Origin: Qipengyuania flavescens
GTDB lineage: Bacteria; Pseudomonadota; Alphaproteobacteria; Sphingomonadales; Sphingomonadaceae
Length of the DNA: 64,000 nucleotides
Assembly: GCF_029688735.1 (NCBI RefSeq)
Contig: NZ_JARULD010000001.1
Location: 930,001-994,000 of the forward strand
Direction: 5' to 3'
Part shown: piece after piece, positions 1-7,601 of the stretch
Position numbering within the stretch: position 1 is the first letter of the stretch
Layout: every line of letters starts with the position of its first letter
Notes under the pieces: generated by a model
What the model saw: the letters and a program-made list of their open reading frames with translations, nothing else
What the model was told of the DNA's origin: nothing
Database searches by the model: none
Made by a program: the position numbers and the translations under genes

Positions 1-420
1 TCCGCGCTACTGATTTTCCTCGTCCTGTCGCTACCCGCTTCCCCCGACATGGTCGACTATCGCGGCGCGGACCTCGATGCGTTCAACACCGTGCTGGCGC
101 AGACGCCGCGGATCATGGCGGCCGGGCCTGCCGCCTATATCGTCTCGCTGCTGCTCAATGTCTGGATCTTCTCGCGCCTGCGCGGTTCGGGCGAGGATAA
201 TACGATCGGGCTGATGGTCCGCGGCGCGATCGCCAGTGCGCTCAGCCAGGCGATCGATTCGGTCATCTTCGTGACGCTCGCCTTCTATGGCGAGTTCGAC
301 ATCACGCCGCTGCTGATCGGGCAGGTAATCGCCAAGGTAACCCTCAGCATCGTGCTAGTGCCGTTCCTGATTACCGGCGGCGTCGCGTTGGCCCGCCGAC
401 TGGACAAGCGCAGCTTCTAG
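1..420 (+). CDS. yhhQ: Queuosine precursor transporter, YhhQ/VUT family (3' part)
   Basis: This is the C-terminal part of a polytopic inner-membrane protein; the reading frame is open to the left edge, so the start lies outside the window. The family (VUT/YhhQ) imports queuosine precursors such as preQ0/preQ1. Visible support: hydrophobic helices alternate with short loops, and the run VRGAIASALSQAIDSVIF (residues 60-77 counted from the first internal ATG at 49) is the family's typical small-residue helix carrying polar Ser, Gln and Asp. The protein ends in a basic cytoplasmic tail. The downstream gene converges with only 4 bp between the stops. I name the family from its conserved helix pattern; substrate specificity is inferred. 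Confidence 0.8.
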   Translation, partial: SALLIFLVLSLPASPDMVDYRGADLDAFNTVLAQTPRIMAAGPAAYIVSLLLNVWIFSRLRGSGEDNTIGLMVRGAIASALSQAIDSVIFVTLAFYGEFDITPLLIGQVIAKVTLSIVLVPFLITGGVALARRLDKRSF

Positions 421-424
421 ACCG

Positions 425-940
425 TCAGGGGCGATCGATCCCGTCGACAAGGTCGTCGTCGAGATGGTCGCCATGCAGCACGGATATGTCGCCGGTCGTC
501 TCCAGTACGACTGCTCTCACTTGTCCCATATCCAGCACATTGGCTTCGCGCAGCTTGGCGATGATATCATCCTTAGCGACGCGCGATATCTCGAGCGCAT
601 TATCGATGAACTTGCCCTCCCACATCAGGAAGATCGGCCCGTTCTGGATCGCCTGCTCGAAGCTCTCCGACTGCTGGCGCAACTTCGCGATGACGAACTG
701 CAGCCCGAAGAGCGCCGCCAGAGCGGCCAATGTCTGGATGAAGGCCGGCCACTCGCTCGCTTGAACAGCGCCCGCGAGGAGCGAACCCGAAGCGACTGTT
801 ACGACGAAATCGAAGTTCGTCATCTTCGACAGCGATCGCAAGCCGATCATTCGGATCACCAGCGTGACCCAGGCGATGCCGATCAACGAGAGAACTACGG
901 CGCGGGCGGCTATATCGAGCCAGGTTTCTTCGAAGAACAT
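425..940 (-). CDS. DUF421 (YetF-like) membrane protein
   Basis: The 171-residue protein has three N-terminal transmembrane segments (about residues 8-30, 42-60 and 65-85) followed by a soluble DUF421 domain. Typical DUF421/YetF features are the loop RMIGLRSLSKMTNFDFVVTV after helix 1 and the domain start GPIFLMWEGKFI. The family is widespread; its biochemical role is not established, although YetF-type proteins are linked to the cell envelope and spore coat in Bacillus. The length is short but normal for proteobacterial members. The ATG at 940 is the first good start. The next gene on this strand ends 50 bp upstream, so it may be a separate unit. Confidence 0.8.
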   Translation of the reverse strand: MFFEETWLDIAARAVVLSLIGIAWVTLVIRMIGLRSLSKMTNFDFVVTVASGSLLAGAVQASEWPAFIQTLAALAALFGLQFVIAKLRQQSESFEQAIQNGPIFLMWEGKFIDNALEISRVAKDDIIAKLREANVLDMGQVRAVVLETTGDISVLHGDHLDDDLVDGIDRP

Positions 941-989
941 GCTTCCCTAATGCGCGGACTTAGGGTTTCGCTCCGAAAACCGATAAAGA

Positions 990-1976
990 TCAGGCCGAAC
1001 AGCTCGCTCCGCCCAATACGCAGAAACGCGCGCAGTGGGGGTGGTTGAGCGGGACGTCGCGACTTGCCTCCTCCAGCGTCGCACCGAGATCGAAGCCAGG
1101 ATCATGCGGTATAAGCGTGCAGGCGACCACGCGAGGCGCAGCTTCGCCCTTGCGATGCACGACCATGCGGCTCGTGGCGCACATGATGTCGGCGGGCGAT
1201 TTGCCGAGGATGTCCCAACAAGCCGTTGTGATTTCGGCGATGTCCTTGTCCGCGTCCATTTCCGGGAACAGGACCAGCCGCGCAGGGTCGCGCGCGTCGA
1301 TCGCGATGTTCTCGGCGTCGAACAGGACGGCATAGGCGTTGCGCGCCTCGACTGCGCCTTCGCCGGGCAGCAGGCGACCGGCGACGGCGATCGAGAATTC
1401 GTTCTCCGACAGCCAGCGCAGGCCGTCCATGGCAAGTTCCCATGTCCGCGCGCCGCGCTCGGCCTCGTGCACCTGCCGGCTGTAATGATCGAGACTGACG
1501 CGCAGCGTGAGCTTCGACCCGAAACGCTCGCGCAGCTCGAGCAGCGCCGCTTCGTACCGCCGCATCGGCTTCATCGCATTGGTCAGCACCAGCGCCTCGA
1601 AGCCGCGTGCCAACGTCTCCTCCAGCATTGGGAGCATGTCCGGGTTCATGAACGGCTCGCCGCCGGTGAACCCGATTTCCCGCGCGCCCATCGTCTGTGC
1701 CTCGTCGAGAAAACGCGAGGTATGGTCCGCGCTCAGATAGACCAGCGCATCGTTGGTCGGGCTGCTCTCGATATAGCAGGTCGCGCAGGCGAGATTGCAC
1801 AGCGTCCCGGTATTGAGCCACAGCGTGTCGAGTTCGCTCAGCGCGACACTGGCGCGCTCCTCGCCCTTGGCAGTCAGTTGCGGATCGCTGAATTTCTCGC
1901 GCGGCAGCGGCGCGGCCTCGACGGCAAAAGGCGACGGCCCGCCCGGCGCGGCGCGGCTCTTGCTGCGCGAGGCCAT
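990..1976 (-). CDS. Radical SAM protein, cofactor- or natural-product type
   Basis: The 328-residue protein carries the radical SAM iron-sulfur motif CNLACATC (CxxxCxxC) about 50 residues in, followed by the GGEPF SAM-binding motif. A cysteine-containing tail (HCARFC...ASC) could ligate an auxiliary cluster. I chose the ATG at 1976 because its codon overlaps the stop of the upstream flavoprotein as TGATG, which implies translational coupling; the frame is open further upstream only inside that gene. It resembles ArsS-type enzymes at the cluster motif but lacks the expected ArsM partner nearby, so I do not assign ArsS. The neighbouring oxidoreductase, epimerase and two glycosyltransferases suggest a small-molecule or glycoside pathway. 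The substrate is unknown. Confidence 0.75.
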   Translation of the reverse strand: MASRSKSRAAPGGPSPFAVEAAPLPREKFSDPQLTAKGEERASVALSELDTLWLNTGTLCNLACATCYIESSPTNDALVYLSADHTSRFLDEAQTMGAREIGFTGGEPFMNPDMLPMLEETLARGFEALVLTNAMKPMRRYEAALLELRERFGSKLTLRVSLDHYSRQVHEAERGARTWELAMDGLRWLSENEFSIAVAGRLLPGEGAVEARNAYAVLFDAENIAIDARDPARLVLFPEMDADKDIAEITTACWDILGKSPADIMCATSRMVVHRKGEAAPRVVACTLIPHDPGFDLGATLEEASRDVPLNHPHCARFCVLGGASCSA

Positions 1977-3394
1977 CAGGCGAAAGTACGCCGCATCTTG
2001 GCAACGAAACCGGCGTATTTCTTCGGCAGGCTGCCGAACACGGTCGGCTCCCATGCGCTGAAGGCCGCCGCCTTCGAAATCTCGCTACGGGTCGGATAGC
2101 TGATGATCGCACTGCCGAGCGCGAAAGTGCTGCTCTTGCCGCTGATCGTCTGGGTGAACGGCAGCAGCAATTCGCCCGCATTCTTGCCGACGATGCTGAC
2201 GCCGAGCACCTTCTTGCCCTTGAGCACCATCTTCATGTGCCCCTTGGTGTAGCCTTCCGCGATGGCGCGCTCGTTCTCCGAAAACTGTTGCTTCACGACG
2301 GTCACCGCATCGCCATGCTTGTCGCGTGCCTCCGTCTCGGTCAGGCCGATCTGCGCGACTTCGGGTTCGGTATAGGTGCACCACGGCAGCGCGCTGAAAT
2401 CGACCTTGGTCGGCAAGCCGGTGACGATTTCCAGCGCCACGTTCGAGCCCTCGTAACCCGAAACATGCGTCAGCCGCGGCCCTTCGCGGCAATCGCCGAT
2501 GGCGTAGATGCCCTTCACCGAAGTGCGGCGGCGCTCGTCGGTCTTGAAACCGTTTTTGCCGGTTGCGATGCCGATCTCCTCGGCACCGAAGCCGGAAACG
2601 CGCGCCGTGCGACCGACGGCGACCAGTAGATGGGTGCCGGTGACCGTTTCGCAGCTGTCGGTATGGACCGTCACGCTGCCCTCGCCGCCTTCTACCTTCG
2701 CGGCCGAGCCTTTCACGAAGCGCACGCCCTCCGCTGTCATGACGTCGACCACGACGGCCACCGACTCCGGATCGTCGCGGCCCATCGGCTCGCCCGGTTC
2801 GATCACCGTGACCTCGCTGCCGAGCCGGCGGAAACTCTGCGCCATTTCCATGCCGATCACGCCGCCGCCAATGATGATCAGATGACCGGGCTGTTCGATC
2901 AGGTCGAACAGGTTTTCGTTCGTCAGATAAGGTACGGTGTCGATGCCCTCGATCGGCGGCACGAAAGGGGCCGAGCCGGTCGCGATGACGATGCGCGGGG
3001 CTCTCAGTGTCCGCCCGCCGACCTCGACCGTCTGCTTACCGGTGATCCGCGCGGTGTCGATAAATACTTCGCAACCCATGTCCTCGAAGGTTTCCTTCGA
3101 ATCGTGATGCTCGATCCCGGCGATAGCGTCGTGGATGTGCTTGTGAACGCCGGACCACTCCACCTGCGGAGCAGCCAGCGTCACCCCGAACCGCTTTTGC
3201 TCGCGCGCTTCGGCCGCACGTTTGGCGGCAGAGATCAGCGCCTTGGAGGGAACGCAGCCATTATTGAGACACTCGCCGCCCATCTTGTGGCTTTCGATCA
3301 GCGCCACATCGAGGCCGAACAGCGCGCAGCCACCGGCAGCGGTGAGGCCCGCGGCACCGCCGCCGATCACGATAACGTCATGGGTGAATTTCAT
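1976..3394 (-). CDS. FAD-dependent pyridine nucleotide-disulfide oxidoreductase (mercuric reductase-like)
   Basis: The 472-residue flavoprotein has an N-terminal dinucleotide-binding motif GGGAAGLTAAGG, the redox-active disulfide CLNNGC in the context GGECLNNGCVPSK, an NAD(P) motif IIGGGVIGMEMA, the FAD motif YAIGD, and a C-terminal dimerisation domain. It belongs to the lipoamide dehydrogenase/mercuric reductase group. In the C-terminal active-site motif it reads SYPTRSE, so the catalytic His of true dihydrolipoyl dehydrogenases (HPTxSE) is Tyr. There is no HMA domain and no terminal Cys pair, so mercury reduction is unlikely. It overlaps the radical SAM gene by one base and is probably co-transcribed with it. 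The physiological disulfide or electron acceptor is unknown. Confidence 0.85.
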   Translation of the reverse strand: MKFTHDVIVIGGGAAGLTAAGGCALFGLDVALIESHKMGGECLNNGCVPSKALISAAKRAAEAREQKRFGVTLAAPQVEWSGVHKHIHDAIAGIEHHDSKETFEDMGCEVFIDTARITGKQTVEVGGRTLRAPRIVIATGSAPFVPPIEGIDTVPYLTNENLFDLIEQPGHLIIIGGGVIGMEMAQSFRRLGSEVTVIEPGEPMGRDDPESVAVVVDVMTAEGVRFVKGSAAKVEGGEGSVTVHTDSCETVTGTHLLVAVGRTARVSGFGAEEIGIATGKNGFKTDERRRTSVKGIYAIGDCREGPRLTHVSGYEGSNVALEIVTGLPTKVDFSALPWCTYTEPEVAQIGLTETEARDKHGDAVTVVKQQFSENERAIAEGYTKGHMKMVLKGKKVLGVSIVGKNAGELLLPFTQTISGKSSTFALGSAIISYPTRSEISKAAAFSAWEPTVFGSLPKKYAGFVAKMRRTFA

Positions 3395-3456
3395 CGCTTG
3401 TCCCGTAACCCAATACGCCTAGGAAGCGAACTCTTTCGCATCTCCCGGCAGTCCAT

Positions 3457-3463
3457 GGGAAGG
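3457..3463 (+). promoter_or_regulatory. Ribosome binding site supporting a non-ATG start
   Basis: GGGAAGG lies 8 bases before the ATC at 3472. No ATG, GTG or TTG occurs in frame between the upstream TAA (3406) and the TTG at 3508, so this site is the main argument for initiation at ATC. Confidence 0.5.
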
Positions 3464-3471
3464 CATTCGTC

Positions 3472-4500
3472 ATCGCAAGCATTCTGGTTACAGGCGCCGC
3501 CGGACTATTGGGCGGAGAGGTCTGCGCGCGGCTGATAGATGCCGGGCATCGTGTCACGGCGCTGGTCCATCGCACGCCCGATGTGCGGGCGAATGACGGG
3601 ACGGCAGTAGCAGCGCGGACGCTGACGGGCGATGTGTCGCAGTCGCGCTTCGGGTGGGACGACACGCTGTTCGGGAAGGTGGCTGAGGCGCACGACCTCG
3701 TAATCCATTGCGCCGCGATGGTGCGCTTCGATCTCGATGAGGCGGACTACCGCGCCGTGAATGTCGACGGCGTCGCGCACATGCTGGAACTTGCCGAGGC
3801 GGGGGATATGGCCGTGCTCCACGTGTCCACCGCCTATGTCTGCGGCGCGCGCGACGGCATGATCCGTGAGGACGATCCCCTGCCCGACGGTGACTTCGCC
3901 AATGGCTACGAGGCGAGCAAGGCGGCGGGTGAGCGACTGGTGCGCGCCAGCAATCTGCGCTGGGCGATTGCGCGTCCGTCGATCGTGGTCGGCGAGCATG
4001 ACAGCGGAGCGATCCGCCAGTTCGACACGACCTATGCCGCCTTCAAGCTGATCGCCGAGGGCCGGGTTAAGCACATGCCTGCGAAGCCGGGGGCCACGCT
4101 GGATTTCGTGCCCATCGATCATCTGGCGAAGGGCATCGTGACCATCGCCGCGAGTCTCGCCGCGACGTCTGGCGCGAGCAGCGGCGGGACCTTCCATCTC
4201 GTGTCGGGACAACCGCTGCCGGTGGGCGGCTTTACCGGCGCGATTGGCGCCTACTCGCAATTCCATGAACCCGCGCTGGTCGCGCCCGAAAAATTCGACC
4301 CAGCGACCCTCCCGGCGATCGAGCGACGGCTCTTCAACTGGATTGCCGGCCTCTATGCCAGCTACTTCCAGCGCGACCCGCATTTCGATGACAGCGCCTT
4401 TCGCCAGCTTGGCGGCGAGGCCTGTCCGGCGACCGGCAAACCCTACATCCATCGCCTCATCGAGTACTGCATCGAGGCGGGCTTCCTGCCGAAGGCCTAG
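3472..4500 (+). CDS. Extended SDR / NAD-dependent epimerase-dehydratase with probable ATC start
   Basis: The protein carries the Rossmann motif VTGAAGLLGG at its very N-terminus and the catalytic YEASK (YxxxK), so it is an extended short-chain dehydrogenase (sugar epimerase or acyl-reductase-like). The first ATG/GTG/TTG in frame is TTG at 3508, which would begin inside the glycine motif and delete the first beta strand. An in-frame TAA at 3406 limits the frame upstream. A strong Shine-Dalgarno sequence GGGAAGG (3457-3463) sits 8 bases before an ATC at 3472, which gives a well-formed start MASILVTGAAG. I therefore place the start at ATC 3472; the alternatives are a point mutation of ATG or a sequencing error. 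The gene is divergent from the flavoprotein, and its TAG stop shares CTAG with the convergent gene. Confidence 0.75.
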   Translation: MASILVTGAAGLLGGEVCARLIDAGHRVTALVHRTPDVRANDGTAVAARTLTGDVSQSRFGWDDTLFGKVAEAHDLVIHCAAMVRFDLDEADYRAVNVDGVAHMLELAEAGDMAVLHVSTAYVCGARDGMIREDDPLPDGDFANGYEASKAAGERLVRASNLRWAIARPSIVVGEHDSGAIRQFDTTYAAFKLIAEGRVKHMPAKPGATLDFVPIDHLAKGIVTIAASLAATSGASSGGTFHLVSGQPLPVGGFTGAIGAYSQFHEPALVAPEKFDPATLPAIERRLFNWIAGLYASYFQRDPHFDDSAFRQLGGEACPATGKPYIHRLIEYCIEAGFLPKA

Positions 4501-5219
4501 CGCACGTCCGGGTAGTGCTTTTCCATCCGGTGGCGCAGGCCGAAGGCCCAGAGCATGCCGACCTTGAAGTAGATCCAGTTCGCCTTGAGCGGACCCCAGG
4601 CCGCAATCCTGCGATCCGATGTCTCGATCCAGCGCGGCACCAGTTTGATCCGCCCGAGCCGCGCGAATTTCACGCAGAGGTCGGCCTCCTCCATCACCGC
4701 ATCGCCCGGCGTGCAGCCGCCGATGCGTTGAAAATCCGCGCGCCGGAAGAACATCGCGTGATCGCCGAACAGCAGGCGTACGCCGCACACAAACAGGTGT
4801 GGCCGTGTGATGAGCGGCGCATACCAGGTCTTGATCCAGTTATGCGCGGTGGTAACCCAGCGGGTCTTGTGCGGTCCCTTGATAAGCGGCGTGAAGCTGG
4901 CGAGCGCGATGCGCTTGTCGGCCAGCGTGTCCTCGATCACCGCGACCATGTCGACAGGCGGCAGCGTGTCGGCATGAAGGACGCAGACGGTGTCGCCGAA
5001 CGCTTCGGCGATACCGAGATTGATCTGCCTCGCGCGGCCTCGTTCGCCGACGATCACCCGCCACCCGGCAGTTTGCGCGAGTTCGACCGTTGCATCGCTG
5101 CTGCCGCCGTCCACCAGCACGATCTCGGCAGGCCGGGGGTCGAGTCTGGCAAGCCGCTCGACCAGTGCGGGAAGCGCCGCCTCCTCGTCCAGCACCGGAA
5201 CGACAATGCTGGTGCTCAC
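4497..5219 (-). CDS. Glycosyltransferase family 2, TIGR04283 type
   Basis: The 240-residue GT-A enzyme starts STSIVVPVLDEEAALPALVE and carries the nucleotide-sugar strand VLVDGGSSDAT and the metal-binding HAD (equivalent to DxD) in CVLHADTLPP. TIGR04283 is named for arsenosugar biosynthesis by gene neighbourhood; the acceptor here is not shown by the sequence. Its start overlaps the stop of the next gene (5216-5219, ATGA), so the two glycosyltransferases are translationally coupled. The stop codon TAG shares a palindromic CTAG with the convergent SDR. It is probably cytosolic or peripheral to the membrane. Confidence 0.85.
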   Translation of the reverse strand: MSTSIVVPVLDEEAALPALVERLARLDPRPAEIVLVDGGSSDATVELAQTAGWRVIVGERGRARQINLGIAEAFGDTVCVLHADTLPPVDMVAVIEDTLADKRIALASFTPLIKGPHKTRWVTTAHNWIKTWYAPLITRPHLFVCGVRLLFGDHAMFFRRADFQRIGGCTPGDAVMEEADLCVKFARLGRIKLVPRWIETSDRRIAAWGPLKANWIYFKVGMLWAFGLRHRMEKHYPDVR

Positions 5220-5803
5220 TGGAGTTCCGGCCAGCTGGCAAGGTCTTCGGGCGTGTCGATATCCGAAAGTTCGGGCAGCACCGCCGGCCCCAGCCCGCGA
5301 GCCGCGAGGCGCGCCAGCGATTCAGCAAAGACGGACGGCGTGCTCCATTCCATGTCCGCAAACAGCCACGGTAGCTTCTCGCGAAAGCCGATCAGGTAAT
5401 ACCCGCCATCGGTCGCCGGGCCGATGACAACCGAACGATCGTCCAGCGCGCCCGCAGCGGCGCGGATCAGAGGCACGGTCATGCCGGGACAATCGCTCCC
5501 GATGACGAGCGCAGGGCCTTCCACCCGCGCCATGCGATCGCCGAGATCGCCGGGGCCTTGCTCGACGACTTCGACATCCTCGCCGTAAAGTTCGCGGAAT
5601 GCCGCGCATTCGCCGCCAGTCACTCGCAACTGGAACGGCAGGCCACTGGCCTTCGCCTCCTCCACCGTGCGATTGAGCAAGCGGGCATAGAGCCGTGCTG
5701 CGCCTTCCTCGCCGAGCGCCGGAATCAGCCGCGTCTTCGCCTTGCCGGGCACCGGCAGGCGAGCGAAGACGACGAGTTTGGGCGAATGGGCCTGATCAGC
5801 CAC
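5216..5803 (-). CDS. TIGR04282 family nucleotidyl/glycosyltransferase-like protein
   Basis: The protein has the typical opening KLVVFARLPVPGKAKTRL and the motif VIGSDCPG followed by GPATDGGYYLIG, all hallmarks of the TIGR04282 (DUF2064) family. This GT-A-like fold is close to MobA/CofC-type nucleotidyltransferases. It regularly pairs with TIGR04283 glycosyltransferases, as here. The longest frame begins with a TTG at 5836. I prefer GTG at 5803, giving 195 residues, because it overlaps the upstream lipoprotein stop by 8 bases and keeps the conserved N-terminus near residue 9. The true activity is unproven; 'arsenosugar' naming rests on context in other genomes. Confidence 0.8.
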   Translation of the reverse strand: MADQAHSPKLVVFARLPVPGKAKTRLIPALGEEGAARLYARLLNRTVEEAKASGLPFQLRVTGGECAAFRELYGEDVEVVEQGPGDLGDRMARVEGPALVIGSDCPGMTVPLIRAAAGALDDRSVVIGPATDGGYYLIGFREKLPWLFADMEWSTPSVFAESLARLAARGLGPAVLPELSDIDTPEDLASWPELQ

Positions 5804-6170
5804 CGGAGGCTGCGTCTCGGGCCAGGATACGCGCAAGATCGGCGCCGAAGCCCTTCACGATCGCTTCGCGCATTTCGGTGTCCATCACCTCGAAAAAGAG
5901 TAGGTCCCGCTGCGCCCCGGAGGCATCCGTTACCAGCACATCGATCTGCGTTGGCGATGCAACAGACACCGCGACGCTCGTTAGCGGATCGCCACCCGCT
6001 TCCGCAAACCCTTCCATCAGTGCAGCGCACAGCTCGGCCTCGCCCATGACTGCCCGTTCGGCGTTATAAACCGTGCAGGTCGCGCGTTGCTCCGCCACGT
6101 CGTAAACCCCTTCGCTGCCCGCGCAGCCGGTGGTCGCAAGGAGCAAGGCGAGCGGAATTGTCGTATTCAT
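5796..6170 (-). CDS. Small putative lipoprotein, unknown function
   Basis: The 124-residue protein starts with a short hydrophobic segment ending at a Cys (LALLLATTGC). This resembles a type II signal peptide, although the -3 residue is Thr rather than Leu/Val, so lipidation is only likely. The mature part is acidic, has two further cysteines (CTVYNA, ELCAAL) that could form a periplasmic disulfide, and ends in an amphipathic helix. I do not recognise the family. It overlaps the downstream transferase by 8 bases and probably heads that small operon. The 57 bp between it and the secretion operon hold nothing I can identify. Confidence 0.6.
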   Translation of the reverse strand: MNTTIPLALLLATTGCAGSEGVYDVAEQRATCTVYNAERAVMGEAELCAALMEGFAEAGGDPLTSVAVSVASPTQIDVLVTDASGAQRDLLFFEVMDTEMREAIVKGFGADLARILARDAASGG

Positions 6171-6227
6171 GAGCGCATTGTCGCCGCTCGGACCCGGACT
6201 TGCAAGCTGTCCCGCAACGCTCGCGTT

Positions 6228-7601
6228 CTATTCGCGGAACGCGCGGTCGCTGAAGCGGCGCAGCGGGGTCAGGATGTATTGCAGCACGGTCCGCTTGTCG
6301 CCGAGCAGGCTGACATCCGCGACCATGCCGGTGCCGATTTCGAGGTCGCCGTCGACATTGGGGATCGAATCCATCTCCGTCCGCACGCGGACGAGATAGA
6401 AAATCTCGCCGCTCCGCTCATCGACGATCGAGTCCGGCGAAATGGTCACCACCTTTCCGTCGAGGCTGCCATAGATCGTCTGGTCGAACGCCGTGATGCC
6501 GACCTTCGCTTCCTGCCCGATCCGCACGGTGCCGATGTCCTGCGGGCGGATGCGGACCTCGACCAGCAGCGCATCGTCCGTCGCGGCAATCTCGACCAGC
6601 GGTTCGCCCGGAGAAACCGCACTGCCGCGCGTATTTACCAGCACGCGATTGACCGTGCCCGTCACCGGCGAGCGCAAGGTCGTGCGCTCGAGCCGCTCTT
6701 CGAGAGCGGGCAGGGTTGCGCTCCGCGCCCCCAGTTCCGCCTGCGCGGCTGCGAGTTCATTGGCCGATTGCGCGCGCCAGTCGCGCAGGGTCCGGTCGAG
6801 ATTGGCCTGCGCTTCGTAGACCTGCGCCTGCGCGCGCCCGACGCTAGCGCGGGCTCCGGCCAGCTGCGCTTCCGCGCTTGTCGCCTGTCCCTCGGCGCGC
6901 ACCAAAGAGAGGCGCGGTTCGATACCCTGATCGACCAGTGGCCTCAGAAGATCGGCTTCGGCACGGGCGGCCTGCGCCTGGCTCGCGAGCGAATCCGACT
7001 GGCGTTCCGCTTCGGTCACCTGCTGCCGCGCCCGGGCAAGTTGCGCGCGCGCGCCTGCCAGCGAACTTTGCAAATTGGCCTGGCGCGAGGCGTACAGCGC
7101 GCTTTCGATGCTGCGCTGGCGTGCCGCTTCCTCGTCCGCCGGTGCCGGGAAGCTCGGCGCGCGACCGGCCAGCTCGGCCTCCAGCCGCGCGACTTTCATT
7201 TCCAGTGCCCCGGCCGTGGCGGAGGTGCTGCCGAGATTGGAGCCGGTCTCCGTCGGGTCCAGCCGCAGCACCGGGTCGAGCGCTTCGACCTGCTGGCCGG
7301 TGGTGACGAAAATTTCTTCGAGCACCCCGCCTTCGAGGCTGGAAACGATCTGGAGCTCGTTGCTCGATATCACGCGCCCCTGCCCGCGCACGGTGCGGTC
7401 GATTTCCGCCAGTGCCGCCCAGATCAGGAAGACGACGAAAAAGACGACGATTGCCCAGAACAACCAGCGCGAGACGCGGCGCGGTTCGAGATTGTCGATG
7501 AACCGCTCGACGCGGCCCTCTTCGCGCTCGGGCACCTGGCCGGGCATCGGCTCAGGCTGGCCTTCGGGCGTCTCGTCCACCGGATCCTCACGCGCGCTCA
7601 T
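6228..7601 (-). CDS. Type I secretion membrane fusion protein, HlyD family
   Basis: The 457-residue periplasmic adaptor has one N-terminal transmembrane helix (about residues 44-66, WLFWAIVVFFVVFLIWAAL), a split biotinyl-lipoyl domain (QVEALDPVLRLDP early and SPVTGTVNRVLVN late), and a long Ala/Gln/Arg-rich coiled coil (about 130-290). It closes with a beta-barrel domain ending in the HlyD-type tail TVLQYILTPLRRF. It joins the ABC exporter in the inner membrane to the TolC-like channel. The start overlaps the stop of the ABC gene (7598-7601, ATGA). No RTX or adhesin cargo gene is adjacent, so the substrate is encoded elsewhere. Confidence 0.92.
   Translation of the reverse strand: MSAREDPVDETPEGQPEPMPGQVPEREEGRVERFIDNLEPRRVSRWLFWAIVVFFVVFLIWAALAEIDRTVRGQGRVISSNELQIVSSLEGGVLEEIFVTTGQQVEALDPVLRLDPTETGSNLGSTSATAGALEMKVARLEAELAGRAPSFPAPADEEAARQRSIESALYASRQANLQSSLAGARAQLARARQQVTEAERQSDSLASQAQAARAEADLLRPLVDQGIEPRLSLVRAEGQATSAEAQLAGARASVGRAQAQVYEAQANLDRTLRDWRAQSANELAAAQAELGARSATLPALEERLERTTLRSPVTGTVNRVLVNTRGSAVSPGEPLVEIAATDDALLVEVRIRPQDIGTVRIGQEAKVGITAFDQTIYGSLDGKVVTISPDSIVDERSGEIFYLVRVRTEMDSIPNVDGDLEIGTGMVADVSLLGDKRTVLQYILTPLRRFSDRAFRE

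Noticed and set aside
990..1976. ArsS as a name for the radical SAM protein
   Set aside because: Only the cluster motif and neighbourhood resemble ArsS; arsM is absent from the window.
1976..3394. Mercuric reductase (merA) or dihydrolipoyl dehydrogenase (lpd) as names
   Set aside because: No HMA domain and no C-terminal Cys pair for MerA; the catalytic His of Lpd is Tyr; no mer or dehydrogenase-complex genes nearby.
3472..4500. The SDR gene as a pseudogene
   Set aside because: The frame is intact from the Rossmann motif to the stop, with the catalytic Tyr-Lys kept; only the start codon is unusual.
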